NCBI GenBank assembly: GCA_963976435.1
Contig: CAXBKQ010000009.1
Location: 62,001-126,000, forward strand
Direction of reading: 5' to 3'
Source of the DNA: CAKZNE01 sp963976435
Lineage (GTDB): Bacteria > Bacteroidota > Bacteroidia > Flavobacteriales > Schleiferiaceae
DNA length: 64,000 bases
Shown here: positions 17,852-26,298 of the stretch, in pieces
Position numbering within the stretch: position 1 is the first letter of the stretch
Layout of the letters: each line of letters begins with the position of its first letter
Notes under the pieces: generated by a model
Database searches by the model: none
Seen by the model: the letters and a program-made list of their open reading frames with translations, nothing else
What the model was told of the DNA's origin: nothing
Translations under genes and position numbers: made by a program

Positions 17852-20020
17852 ATGAAGAAAGTTATCATTGCTCTATCGCTTATAATTTTTGCAAGTTCTT
17901 GTAAAAAAGATACACCGGAGGCAAACCAACCTTCAGGAGAGGTTTCAACATTTACGGAATTACAGGTTCCAAACAATTTTAAATTTGAAACTGATCAAAA
18001 AGTTCAATTGGATTTATCGGTTACAAACTCCGGGTTCAATAAAAAGTTTAAAATTAAGATTTACGACCAAATGCCGGCTGTAGGAGGAAATTTGATCTAT
18101 AGTGGCTTTACTACAAACAATAGTCTACAAGGTGAATTTAGTTGTCCAGCCTACCTTAGCAGGGTTTATGTTGTGAAAGAAGATCCCACTGGTTCAAGTA
18201 CTTATCAACTTGCTGATATTACCGCCGGGAGCATAGTTCATAGCTTTGGAAAAAAGTCTAACAAATCAAAGACCAATAGTATAAGTCCAGATTGCAGTAG
18301 CGGTTGTGATGTTAGTTATAGCAATCATTCTGGAAATATTACCATTAATTCAAACGATCCTGCTGGGGTTTACTGTTTTTCGGGTAGTTTTAATGGTAGT
18401 ATCAATGTAAATAAAGGTGGTGTTACCATAAGAATTTGTGGTAATGCAGTAGCCCAAAATATTAACCTTAATAGTGGTTCGGGTCTTGAGCTTACTGATG
18501 GAGCAACTTTAGATGTAAACAATCTTAACATAAACTCCAATACCGGTTTAATCACTGTTTACAACGCCACTCTAAACATTAGCAACAATTTTTCACCAAG
18601 TGGGGAAGTAATAAATAATGGAATTATAAATGTTGCTAAGGCATATAATATTAATGGTCAAGGAAAATTAACAAATAATGGAGATATTGATATTACCGAC
18701 CATTTTAACAACAATAAAGATCTTATAAATAATGGAAGTATTGTGGTTGGAAAAAACTGTAATATTAATGGAGGAAGTTCCACAGTAAATAACTGTAGCC
18801 TAATTGTAGGGCAAGATCTTAAAATTTCTAACCCGGTAGAGAATAATGGTTTAATTGATGTTACAGATGATTTTACCTTAAATAGCAGCACCTTAACACT
18901 TCAGAATGGAGCAATGGTAAATGCGAGTTCTGCCACCATAAATTCTAATATCACAGGTGTTGGAACCACTAGCTTGGTTAAAGTTTCAGGAAATACAACC
19001 ATCAATGGAGGTGGTTCTTTAAACGGAAACCTTGAGTATTGCGATGCTGACGGTATAGAAAATAATACAGGTTCCATTAATTCCCCAGCTTCTTTGGCTT
19101 GTGCAGTTTACATTCCTACTACAGGTTGTAATTCCATTGGAAATGGTAGTCCACAAGTAACTGATACTGATAATGATGGAATTGCTGACGCAAATGATCT
19201 TTTCCCAAATGATCCAGATAGAGCTGGAGAAGTTTATTACCCGGGTTCAAATGTTTATGGAACGGTAGCATTTGAAGATTTATGGCCAGGTTTAGGAGAT
19301 TATGATTTTAACGACCTAATTGTAGATTATAGAATCCGTTTAATTACAGATGCTTCAAACGATGTTAAGGATGTTGAATATAGCTATTCAGTAAGAGCCA
19401 TTGGAGGCTCACTTAGAAATGGTTTTGGGTTTCAATTAGACCTAGCCTCAAATACAGTTCAATCTGTTACAGGTACCCAAAATTTCCACAATTCTTTATC
19501 TTATAATGCCAATGGTACTGAATCCGGACAAACAAAGGCCGTAATTATCGCCTTTGATGATGCATTTGGTTTATTTCCAAACACCGGAACTCAAACTATA
19601 AACACCATCACAGGTGAAACTGCTTATCCAAATGATACAGGTGATATTGTAGTTACTTTTACAAGTGGTCAGTCTATTGCTTCCTTAGGTTCTCTTCCTT
19701 TTAATCCTTTTATGTATATCGGTCAGGATAGGGGTAAAGAAGTTCACCTTTCTGGCAAAGAGCCAACAGATTTGGTAAATACTAGTTTCTTTGGAACAGC
19801 CGAGGATGATTCAAATCCAGGCTCAGATCGCTATTATGTTAATGAAAATAATTTGCCTTGGGCTTTAAATCTTTCTCAATCATTTAATTACCCAAGTGAG
19901 AAAAAGGATATTGTACAAACCTATAATAACTTCGTTTCTTGGGCACAATCCTCAGGAAGCTCCTCTGCAAATTGGTATCTAGATTTACCTGGATATATCA
20001 ATCAGGCTAATATTTACTAG
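17852..20020 (+). CDS. LruC-domain lipoprotein with Asn-rich beta-helix
   Basis: 722 residues. A lipobox (ASSC, Cys17) follows a signal peptide, so it is a lipoprotein. Residues ~25-140 look like a small beta-sandwich. Residues ~150-420 are rich in Asn and Gly with repeated 'ENNGLIDV', 'NNGDIDIT' and 'INNGSIVV' units, as in pectin-lyase-like beta-helices. A calcium-binding thrombospondin type 3-like stretch (DTDNDGIADANDLFPNDPD, about 432-450) leads into a LruC domain (GTVAFEDLWPGLGDYDFNDL to the end). LruC proteins are surface proteins of Bacteroidota, named after a leptospiral LPS-associated lipoprotein. Function unknown; adhesion is an inference. Confidence 0.87.
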   Translation: MKKVIIALSLIIFASSCKKDTPEANQPSGEVSTFTELQVPNNFKFETDQKVQLDLSVTNSGFNKKFKIKIYDQMPAVGGNLIYSGFTTNNSLQGEFSCPAYLSRVYVVKEDPTGSSTYQLADITAGSIVHSFGKKSNKSKTNSISPDCSSGCDVSYSNHSGNITINSNDPAGVYCFSGSFNGSINVNKGGVTIRICGNAVAQNINLNSGSGLELTDGATLDVNNLNINSNTGLITVYNATLNISNNFSPSGEVINNGIINVAKAYNINGQGKLTNNGDIDITDHFNNNKDLINNGSIVVGKNCNINGGSSTVNNCSLIVGQDLKISNPVENNGLIDVTDDFTLNSSTLTLQNGAMVNASSATINSNITGVGTTSLVKVSGNTTINGGGSLNGNLEYCDADGIENNTGSINSPASLACAVYIPTTGCNSIGNGSPQVTDTDNDGIADANDLFPNDPDRAGEVYYPGSNVYGTVAFEDLWPGLGDYDFNDLIVDYRIRLITDASNDVKDVEYSYSVRAIGGSLRNGFGFQLDLASNTVQSVTGTQNFHNSLSYNANGTESGQTKAVIIAFDDAFGLFPNTGTQTINTITGETAYPNDTGDIVVTFTSGQSIASLGSLPFNPFMYIGQDRGKEVHLSGKEPTDLVNTSFFGTAEDDSNPGSDRYYVNENNLPWALNLSQSFNYPSEKKDIVQTYNNFVSWAQSSGSSSANWYLDLPGYINQANIY

Positions 20021-20038
20021 AGGAAGGTTTAGCTAATT

Positions 20039-20560
20039 TTAATATTTTAAAAGGCTGTGGATGGCTGCATAATTTTGCAGTTCATTTGCAGCCTTTAAAA
20101 ATTCTAGTTCTACAATAAAACTAAATCCAGTAGGAATGGCATTGGCCTTTTTAACTAGTTTGGAGGCTGCCATTGCTGTTCCTCCTGTTGCTAGTAAATC
20201 ATCATGAATAAGAACCCTTGAATTAGGACTTAAATCTTCTTCATGGATTTCAATACATGCAGAACCATATTCTAATTTATAGGATTCACTAATTACTGAT
20301 CGGGGAAGTTTGCCTTTTTTGCGAATGGGAATAAATGGGACCTTTAAGGCTTGTGCCAAACCCATTCCGAATAAAAACCCCCTAGATTCTACACCTAAAA
20401 CAACATCTACTTTGGATTTCCATGGTTGTGCAAGTGCATCAATAATATGAGGATATAATTCAACCTCACTGAGAAGTGGTGTAATATCTTTAAAAGAAAT
20501 CCCAGGCTTTGGAAAGTCTGGGATTTCCTTAATAACTTCTTTTAATTTTTCTTCCAACAT
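20039..20560 (-). CDS. apt: Adenine phosphoribosyltransferase
   Basis: Salvages adenine to AMP using PRPP. 173 residues, the normal length. The PRPP-binding motif is VLIHDDLLATGGTAMAA (about 115-131), and the N-terminal IPDFPKPGISFKDITPLL and GVESRGFLFG segments are typical of Apt. The start codon overlaps the stop of the upstream acyl-CoA dehydrogenase by 1 nt (TAATG), so translation is probably coupled, although the two functions are unrelated. Confidence 0.96.
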   Translation of the reverse strand: MLEEKLKEVIKEIPDFPKPGISFKDITPLLSEVELYPHIIDALAQPWKSKVDVVLGVESRGFLFGMGLAQALKVPFIPIRKKGKLPRSVISESYKLEYGSACIEIHEEDLSPNSRVLIHDDLLATGGTAMAASKLVKKANAIPTGFSFIVELEFLKAANELQNYAAIHSLLKY

Positions 20561-21738
20561 TAGGTGAAAGCATTAATACCTGTGATATCCATTCCCGTAA
20601 TTAGTAAATGAATATCATGGGTTCCTTCGTAGGTTACAACAGATTCTAAATTCATCATATGTCTCATAATAGGAAACTCACCAGTAATTCCCATACCACC
20701 TAACATTTGCCTTGCATCTCTGGCTATCTTTAAGGCTATATCCACATTATTCCTTTTAGCCATGGAAATCTGTGCACTGCTAGCCAAGCCTTTATTTTTC
20801 AATTCTCCAAGGCGAAGAACCAATAGTTGTGCTTTGGTGATTTCAGTAATCATTTCTGCTAGTTTCTTTTGTTGTAGCTGAAATCCAGCTATCGGCTTAC
20901 CAAATTGCACCCTTTCTTTTGAATATCTTAAAGCGGTATCATAACAGTCCATGGCAGCGCCTAATGCTCCCCAAGCAATTCCATATCTGGCACTATCAAG
21001 GCAACCTAATGGGGCACCTAAACCTGATTTATTGGGCAATAAATTCTCCTTTGGAACCTTAACATTTGAAAAGACTAACTCACCTGTAGCACTAGCTCTT
21101 AAACTCCATTTATTATGTGTTTCCGGTGTGCTAAAACCTTCCATTCCGCGCTCAACTATAAGGCCATGGATTCTACCTTCCTCATTTTTTGCCCATACCA
21201 CAGCAACATCACAATAGGGTGAATTGGAGATCCAAAGCTTTGCACCGTTTAGCAGATAGTGGTCGCCCATATCTTTGTAATGGGTAACCATTCCACCGGG
21301 GTTACTTCCAAAGTCTGGTTCTGTTAATCCAAAACTCCCTAAAAATTCACCACTGGCTAGTTTTGGGAGGTATTTTTTTCTTTGCTCCTCATTCCCATAA
21401 GCGTAAATAGGATACATCACTAAGGATGATTGAACACTACATGTAGATCTTACTCCGGAGTCTCCTCTTTCTATTTCCTGCATCATCAAACCATAAGAAA
21501 TCTGATCTAATCCCGCTCCTCCATATTCCTCAGGAATATAGGGGCCAAATGCTCCTATTTCTGCCAAACCACCAATTAATTGTTTGGGAAACTCTGCCCT
21601 TTGAGCATAATCTTCAATAATGGGACTTACATCCTTTTTTACCCAGTCTCTGGTGGCATTTCGTACCAGCTTATGTTCTTCACTTAATAATTCGTCTATA
21701 TTGTAATAATCCGGAGATTGAAATAAATCGCTTGCCAT
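20560..21738 (-). CDS. Acyl-CoA dehydrogenase, glutaryl-CoA dehydrogenase type
   Basis: FAD enzyme of 392 residues. Signatures are FGLTEPDFGSNPGGM (FAD/substrate loop), LWISNSPYCDVAVVWA, RVQFGKPIAGFQL and QMLGGMGITGEFPIMRHMMN. The catalytic base is the Glu in VVTYEGTHD near the C-terminus, as in glutaryl-CoA dehydrogenase (oxidative decarboxylation of glutaryl-CoA to crotonyl-CoA in lysine/tryptophan breakdown). An upstream TTG start (21762) lies inside the -7 promoter element, so the ATG at 21738 (MASDLFQSPDYY) is chosen. Assignment to glutaryl-CoA rather than another acyl-CoA rests on overall similarity. Confidence 0.9.
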   Translation of the reverse strand: MASDLFQSPDYYNIDELLSEEHKLVRNATRDWVKKDVSPIIEDYAQRAEFPKQLIGGLAEIGAFGPYIPEEYGGAGLDQISYGLMMQEIERGDSGVRSTCSVQSSLVMYPIYAYGNEEQRKKYLPKLASGEFLGSFGLTEPDFGSNPGGMVTHYKDMGDHYLLNGAKLWISNSPYCDVAVVWAKNEEGRIHGLIVERGMEGFSTPETHNKWSLRASATGELVFSNVKVPKENLLPNKSGLGAPLGCLDSARYGIAWGALGAAMDCYDTALRYSKERVQFGKPIAGFQLQQKKLAEMITEITKAQLLVLRLGELKNKGLASSAQISMAKRNNVDIALKIARDARQMLGGMGITGEFPIMRHMMNLESVVTYEGTHDIHLLITGMDITGINAFT

Positions 21739-21759
21739 GTTTTTGTGTAATATTTTTGA

Positions 21760-21767
21760 CAAATGTA
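21760..21767 (-). promoter_or_regulatory. -7 promoter element of acyl-CoA dehydrogenase-apt
   Basis: The minus strand reads TACATTTG (TAnnTTTG), 21 nt upstream of the ATG at 21738. It covers the alternative TTG start and so decides the start. Confidence 0.55.
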
Positions 21768-21783
21768 ATGTAGTTTAAAAGTT

Positions 21784-21791
21784 TATTTTTG
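21784..21791 (+). promoter_or_regulatory. -7 promoter element of the choice-of-anchor V gene
   Basis: TATTTTTG matches TAnnTTTG, 25 nt upstream of the ATG at 21817. A TTTG at 21755-21758 is a weak -33 candidate with a long 25-nt spacer. The divergent promoter lies 16 nt away. Confidence 0.45.
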
Positions 21792-21816
21792 GTTCAGTTT
21801 CAAAAAATATCATAAA

Positions 21817-22635
21817 ATGAAAAAAACTATTCTTCTTTTTGCTGCAGTTGGTGCCGCTTGTCTGATTTCTTTTAGTGCCTTTACTTATTCAAGTGGAGCA
21901 CCACAAGGAAGAAATGGATCACCTTTAAGTCAAAGTGTAACATGTGCAACTGGTGGTTGTCATGTAAATGGCCCTGCTGCAACTAGTCAAACCATAAGTA
22001 TTAGTAGTGATATACCAAGTACTGGATTCTTAGAAAATACTTTATACAACTTTACTATTACTCTGGATGATGGAGGGGTAAGTAGTTCAAAAGTTGGATT
22101 CTCGGCAAGTTTGGAGGATCCTACAGGTATGGTTGGAATTATTACCCCAGGAAGTGGAACTCAAAAAAATGGTAATTTCCTTACCCATACAGGTGGTTCT
22201 ACTCCGAAGCCAAACCAAAGTAAGGACTTTAATTTTGTATGGAATAGTGGAACCGCAGGGCCTGGAACCCAAGTATATGTCGCGGCGAACTTTAGCAATG
22301 CTAACAATAGTGTTGGAGGTGATGTGATAATCACTGAATCCTTGGCTCTTACAAAAGCTAGTGGACTTTCTTTAAATGAAAATATTAAAGAAAAATTCGA
22401 AATGTCCCCAAACCCAGCAAAGGAATATGTGAATATTAGTGAACTAAACCCTTCTGTATCCACTATTGAGATTTATAGTTTGGATGGGAAATTGCAAAAA
22501 TCCTATGATAGGGAATTTAAAAAAGCTTCAATGGAATGGCATTTAGATTTATCAGACCTTAGAGCTGGTAGCTATTTGCTTTTGCCAAGAGGATCTACCT
22601 CTATTCAGGCAAGAAAACTTGAAATTCTGAAATAA
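21817..22635 (+). CDS. T9SS protein with choice-of-anchor V domain and C-x4-CH motif
   Basis: 272 residues. A signal peptide (residues 1-24) is followed by SSGAPQGRNGSPLSQSVTC and CATGGCH (about residues 47-53), then a beta-sandwich domain (about 60-185) with VGFSASLEDPTG. This arrangement, SG-P-G--GSP then a Cys..CysHis, is that of 'choice-of-anchor V' proteins, in which the usual motif is CxxCH; here the spacing is C-x4-CH. The last ~75 residues are a T9SS type A sorting domain (FEMSPNPAKEYVNIS, IYSLDGKLQ, DLRAGSYLLL). Exported to the surface; whether it binds haem or a metal is open. Confidence 0.82.
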   Translation: MKKTILLFAAVGAACLISFSAFTYSSGAPQGRNGSPLSQSVTCATGGCHVNGPAATSQTISISSDIPSTGFLENTLYNFTITLDDGGVSSSKVGFSASLEDPTGMVGIITPGSGTQKNGNFLTHTGGSTPKPNQSKDFNFVWNSGTAGPGTQVYVAANFSNANNSVGGDVIITESLALTKASGLSLNENIKEKFEMSPNPAKEYVNISELNPSVSTIEIYSLDGKLQKSYDREFKKASMEWHLDLSDLRAGSYLLLPRGSTSIQARKLEILK

Positions 22636-22651
22636 GAGATTTCTAAAAAAT

Positions 22652-22685
22652 AAAGGCCTCAAAAAGTTAATTTTGGGGCCTTATT
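22652..22685 (+). terminator. Terminator after the choice-of-anchor V gene
   Basis: AAGGCCTCAAAA and TTTTGGGGCCTT pair over 12 bp with one mismatch and a 7-nt loop. The T-tail is weak (TATTC). Confidence 0.7.
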
Positions 22686-22692
22686 CAAATTT

Positions 22693-23331
22693 ATGGGCAA
22701 ACCCCTGCATCATACAGATTGGTTACTAATATTGTTTTTTATCAATGGCTTACTATTCTTGTTTGCCAAACTTTATCATGCAAAAAAATTCAATGTCTTT
22801 TTGAGTTTGCCTTTCAATGCTGGCCTTCATGAGTTTGAAAAGGAATTCAATCCCTATGGGGGTAAAGATTTGTTTGATATTGCTCTGAGCATAAACTCAT
22901 TCTTAATTTACAGTACAGGCCTTTATTTAATTTTTAATCCAGATCTCTCTCTCTGGAGTGATTTTTTTAGGATCCTTTTTATTCTCATTCTATTTTTCTT
23001 GCTTAAAAATTTTATTGGACTCTTCGTTGCCTGGCTTTTTGATAAAAATGAAGAAGTTTCTTATTCTCATAATGCCAATCTAGCCTATAGAATTTGGTCT
23101 AGTATATGGGTTTTCCCTCTTCTTTTATTTCTGGTTTTTGTTCCTTTTCTTAAGGAGAACAGCAGTTTTTTGGCGGCATTAGTTTTGGTCATTGCCTATA
23201 CACTTTCTATGACAGTTGGCGTTTTAAGACTATGGGCGATGAACGCTTATAAGTACTACAAAATTTTTTACCTTTGCGCGCTTGAAATAGGCCCTTTGCT
23301 AATTTTAATTTTTTGGTTGAAAAACCATTGA
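22693..23331 (+). CDS. DUF4271 membrane protein
   Basis: 212 residues with five or six hydrophobic segments (about 10-28, 60-80, 88-112, 132-150, 155-178, 190-210). Size, hydrophobic profile and position directly upstream of hemD match DUF4271, a Bacteroidota family regularly found next to uroporphyrinogen-III synthase. Its function is unknown; the neighbourhood invites a haem-related guess, but nothing in the sequence supports one. Confidence 0.8.
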   Translation: MGKPLHHTDWLLILFFINGLLFLFAKLYHAKKFNVFLSLPFNAGLHEFEKEFNPYGGKDLFDIALSINSFLIYSTGLYLIFNPDLSLWSDFFRILFILILFFLLKNFIGLFVAWLFDKNEEVSYSHNANLAYRIWSSIWVFPLLLFLVFVPFLKENSSFLAALVLVIAYTLSMTVGVLRLWAMNAYKYYKIFYLCALEIGPLLILIFWLKNH

Positions 23332-23385
23332 ATGACAAGTAGAAGAGTCCGGTTCATTTATCTCTAACACTTAAAGGCAACTAAA

Positions 23386-24135
23386 TTGAAGAAAGTAAAA
23401 ACTATACTTGTTTCCCAGCCACCTCCTCAGGCTGAAAACTCGCCTTATTTTGACCTTGCGCAAAAGCATAAGTTGAAGATTGATTTTAGACAATTCATAC
23501 ATGTAGAGGGAGTAGAAGTTGGAGAGGTAAGAAAACAAAAAGTAAATATTCCTGCCCATACTGCTGTAATTCTTACCAGTAGAAATGCAGTGGATCATTT
23601 TTTTAGGATTTGCGAAGAAATCCGATTTAATGTGCCCAATGAAATGAAATATTTCTGCACCTCTGAAGCAATAGCATATTATTTGCAGAAGTATGTGGTG
23701 TATCGAAAAAGGAAGATTTATTTTGGAAATGGCCCATTTTCCGACCTAATTCCTTTGATGAAGAAACACAAGGACGAAAAATATCTTTTACCTTCTTCGG
23801 ATATCTTAAAACCTACTATTCCCAATTCTTTAAAAGAGAATAAAATCAATTATAGCAGGGCCATTCTATACAATACTGTATCTAGCGACCTATCGGATTT
23901 GGCTGATGTTTCCTATGATATTCTTGTGTTTTTTAGCCCTTCCGGAATTAAATCTTTATTGGAAAACTTCCCGGATTTTGAACAAAATGACACTCTCTTA
24001 GCAGGTTTTGGTAGCACAACCCACAAGGCGATAGAAGAAGCAGGATTAAGAGTGGATATAAAAACTCCTACTCCAAAATTACCTTCTATGACCATGGCCA
24101 TAGAAGATTATATTAAAAAAAGTCTGAAAAGCTAA
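23386..24135 (+). CDS. hemD: Uroporphyrinogen-III synthase
   Basis: Closes and isomerises hydroxymethylbilane to uroporphyrinogen III in haem synthesis. 249 residues, normal length. The family is poorly conserved, but the two-lobe pattern is visible: ILTSRNAVDHFF near residue 65 and ILVFFSPSGIKSLLENF near 180, with GFGSTTHKAIEEAG at about 207-220. The frame begins with TTG (23386); there is no ATG nearby, and the residues after it (KKVKTILVSQPPPQ) match the family N-terminus, so TTG is accepted. Downstream of DUF4271 and upstream of rnpA. Confidence 0.88.
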   Translation: MKKVKTILVSQPPPQAENSPYFDLAQKHKLKIDFRQFIHVEGVEVGEVRKQKVNIPAHTAVILTSRNAVDHFFRICEEIRFNVPNEMKYFCTSEAIAYYLQKYVVYRKRKIYFGNGPFSDLIPLMKKHKDEKYLLPSSDILKPTIPNSLKENKINYSRAILYNTVSSDLSDLADVSYDILVFFSPSGIKSLLENFPDFEQNDTLLAGFGSTTHKAIEEAGLRVDIKTPTPKLPSMTMAIEDYIKKSLKS

Positions 24136-24157
24136 ATTAGTCTCAAGATAAAATGAA

Positions 24158-24187
24158 AAGCCATTCCTTTTGGGATGGCTTTTTTTG
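24158..24187 (+). terminator. Terminator between hemD and rnpA
   Basis: GCCATTCC-TTTT-GGGATGGC (one G-T pair) with A-run before and a run of seven T after it. It lies where a longer rnpA frame would start (ATG 24153), so that start is wrong. Confidence 0.85.
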
Positions 24188-24200
24188 TTCTTTTGTATTC

Positions 24201-24575
24201 ATGTCCGAAAAATTGACTCCATCAGAAAAACTCAAGAGTCGGAAAAAGATTGAATTACTTTTCCAACATGGGAAGGGTATAAAAAAATTTCCAATCCTAT
24301 TAGTACATAATTCCGAATTTGATAAAAAGGAATTTCCCGAGGTAGGATTTTCAGTTTCTAAAAGGAATTTTAAATTGGCAGTGGATAGGAATCGTTTGAA
24401 AAGACTGATGAGAGAAGCCTATAGAAAAAACAAGTCTTTGGTTGATTTAGGGAAAATGCCTTTGGCATCTATGTTTATTTTTATCGGAAAAAAACAAGCT
24501 CCCTTTGATGAAATTCAATCCCAAATGCAAAAAATTTTTAAGACCTTAAATTCTTCTGAAAATGAACAATCTTAA
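24201..24575 (+). CDS. rnpA: Ribonuclease P protein component
   Basis: Protein subunit of RNase P, which matures tRNA 5' ends. 124 residues from the ATG at 24201, the usual size; the longer frame from 24153 starts inside the hemD terminator. The RNP motif is clear: FSVSKRNFKLAVDRNRLKRLMREAYR in two overlapping parts (K/R-rich helix at about 52-76), preceded by LKSRKKIELLFQHGK. In many bacteria rnpA sits with rpmH and dnaA; here, as in other Flavobacteriia, it lies between hemD and an S41 protease. Confidence 0.95.
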   Translation: MSEKLTPSEKLKSRKKIELLFQHGKGIKKFPILLVHNSEFDKKEFPEVGFSVSKRNFKLAVDRNRLKRLMREAYRKNKSLVDLGKMPLASMFIFIGKKQAPFDEIQSQMQKIFKTLNSSENEQS

Positions 24576-24648
24576 TTTTAATTAAGCGTTTTTCTTTAAC
24601 TTCGAGCTTATTCCCAGTTCTGCTGCCCAAATACATTAAGTGATTACT

Positions 24649-26295
24649 ATGACGAAAAGAATTTTTTCCAAAATTGGATTGGCTTTTATTGCAATCCTAA
24701 GCCTTCTTTTTTCCCTGGCTTATACACCAGATTATTTCGAAATCAGTAAACAATTAGACATTTTCACCAATGTTTTTAGGCAAGTAAATCTTTACTATGT
24801 AGATGAAACAGAACCCGGTGAACTAATGGATGAGGCAATAGTATCTATGCTTTCTTCCTTGGATCCCTATACCAATTATATCCCTGAAGAAAGGGTGGAG
24901 GACTATAAAATTCAAACTACTGGTAACTATGGAGGTATAGGAGCCGGTGTTCGAAGTAATAAAGGTCAATTGGTAATTACCAATCCTTATGAAGGATTTG
25001 CGGCAGATAAGGCTGGAATGATGGCAGGTGATATTGTAAAAGCAGTGGATGGCAAGTCCGTTGTTGGGAAATCCACCTCGGATATCAGTAAAATATTAAA
25101 AGGAGCTCCCGGAACAGAGGTGAAAATATTAATTGAAAGGCAAGGAGAGGAAAAAACTCTGGAATTAGAAAGGGAAGAAGTACAGGTGAAAAGTGTTCCT
25201 TATTACGGTATGCTTGAAAATGGTATCGGATATATTAGCCTAGATAATTTTACCAACCGCGCCACGAAAGAGGTTAAGGCGGCTTATGATGATCTAAAGA
25301 AAAATAACGATTTAAAAGGATTGGTCTTTGACCTTAGAGGTAACCCGGGTGGCCTGCTACATGAAGCAGTGAATATTACCAATTTGTTCATCGATAAAAA
25401 TTTAGAGGTAGTGAAAACCAAAGGTAAAATGGCCGAGTGGGAAAAAACCTATAAAACTTTGAATAAACCCGAGGATACTGAATTGCCCCTTGCCGTTTTA
25501 ATAAGCAGAGGATCTGCTTCTGCTTCTGAGATAGTTAGTGGTACCCTTCAAGACTATGACAGGGCAGTGGTGATTGGAAAAAGGTCCTTCGGAAAAGGAT
25601 TGGTACAACAAACCCGGGAACTTTCTTATGGTTCACAAATTAAAGTTACCATAGCCAAATATTATACACCCAGTGGTAGGTGTATACAGGCCATTAATTA
25701 TGCTGAAAGAGCTGAAGATGGAAGTGTGGAAAAGATTCCAGATTCTTTAAGAACAAAATTTCAAACCAAAAATGGACGATCAGTTTATGACGGAGGTGGA
25801 ATTGATCCGGATATTGAAGTGGAAAAGCAAGCACTAAGCGAAGCACTTATTGCTTTATACCAAAAGATGCTGATTTTTGATTATGCCACAAAATTTAGAT
25901 TTGAAAATGAATCTATACCATCTCCTTCTGAATTTATGATTAGTGATACTGAATATTCAAAATTTAAAAACTGGCTTTCTACAAAGGAGTTTAATTATAA
26001 AACTGCAACTGAAAATAGATTGAAGGTTCTAAAAGAAACCGCTAAGAAGGACAACTATTATGAGGCAATTGAAAACGAGATAATAGCCTTAGAAGAAAAG
26101 GTGGGAAAGGAAAAAGAAGAATATCTAGAAAATTATGAAACTGAGATTCGTGAACTTCTAAAAGATGAAATTGTTTCCAGGTATTATTATTCCAAAGGGC
26201 GAATTCAAAGTAGTCTTAAAAATGACCCAGATGTGGTAAAGGCTTTAGAGATTTTACTAGATTCGGAAAAGTATAATGCTATTTTAAATACCTAA
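24649..26295 (+). CDS. S41 family C-terminal processing peptidase, second paralogue
   Basis: 548 residues from the ATG at 24649 (a GTG 9 nt upstream is less likely). Signal peptide or anchor at residues 5-25, PDZ domain about 80-165 (GIGAGVRSN, ADKAGMMAGD), then the S41 core with S291 in GSASASE and K316 in SFGKG as the catalytic dyad. GGIDPDIEV is near 385. A charged helical C-terminus (about 440-548) follows. Periplasmic processing of C-termini is the family role. It differs clearly from the 2281 paralogue, so the two are not a recent duplication. Confidence 0.92.
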   Translation: MTKRIFSKIGLAFIAILSLLFSLAYTPDYFEISKQLDIFTNVFRQVNLYYVDETEPGELMDEAIVSMLSSLDPYTNYIPEERVEDYKIQTTGNYGGIGAGVRSNKGQLVITNPYEGFAADKAGMMAGDIVKAVDGKSVVGKSTSDISKILKGAPGTEVKILIERQGEEKTLELEREEVQVKSVPYYGMLENGIGYISLDNFTNRATKEVKAAYDDLKKNNDLKGLVFDLRGNPGGLLHEAVNITNLFIDKNLEVVKTKGKMAEWEKTYKTLNKPEDTELPLAVLISRGSASASEIVSGTLQDYDRAVVIGKRSFGKGLVQQTRELSYGSQIKVTIAKYYTPSGRCIQAINYAERAEDGSVEKIPDSLRTKFQTKNGRSVYDGGGIDPDIEVEKQALSEALIALYQKMLIFDYATKFRFENESIPSPSEFMISDTEYSKFKNWLSTKEFNYKTATENRLKVLKETAKKDNYYEAIENEIIALEEKVGKEKEEYLENYETEIRELLKDEIVSRYYYSKGRIQSSLKNDPDVVKALEILLDSEKYNAILNT

Positions 26296-26298
26296 AAA

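Noticed and set aside
24153..24200. Upstream extension of rnpA
   Set aside because: It is translated terminator sequence of hemD.
24136..24648. Replication origin near rnpA
   Set aside because: rnpA is near oriC in many bacteria, but I saw no DnaA-box cluster and neither rpmH nor dnaA here.
2281..26295. The two S41 proteases as a recent duplication
   Set aside because: They differ throughout apart from catalytic motifs; they are old paralogues.
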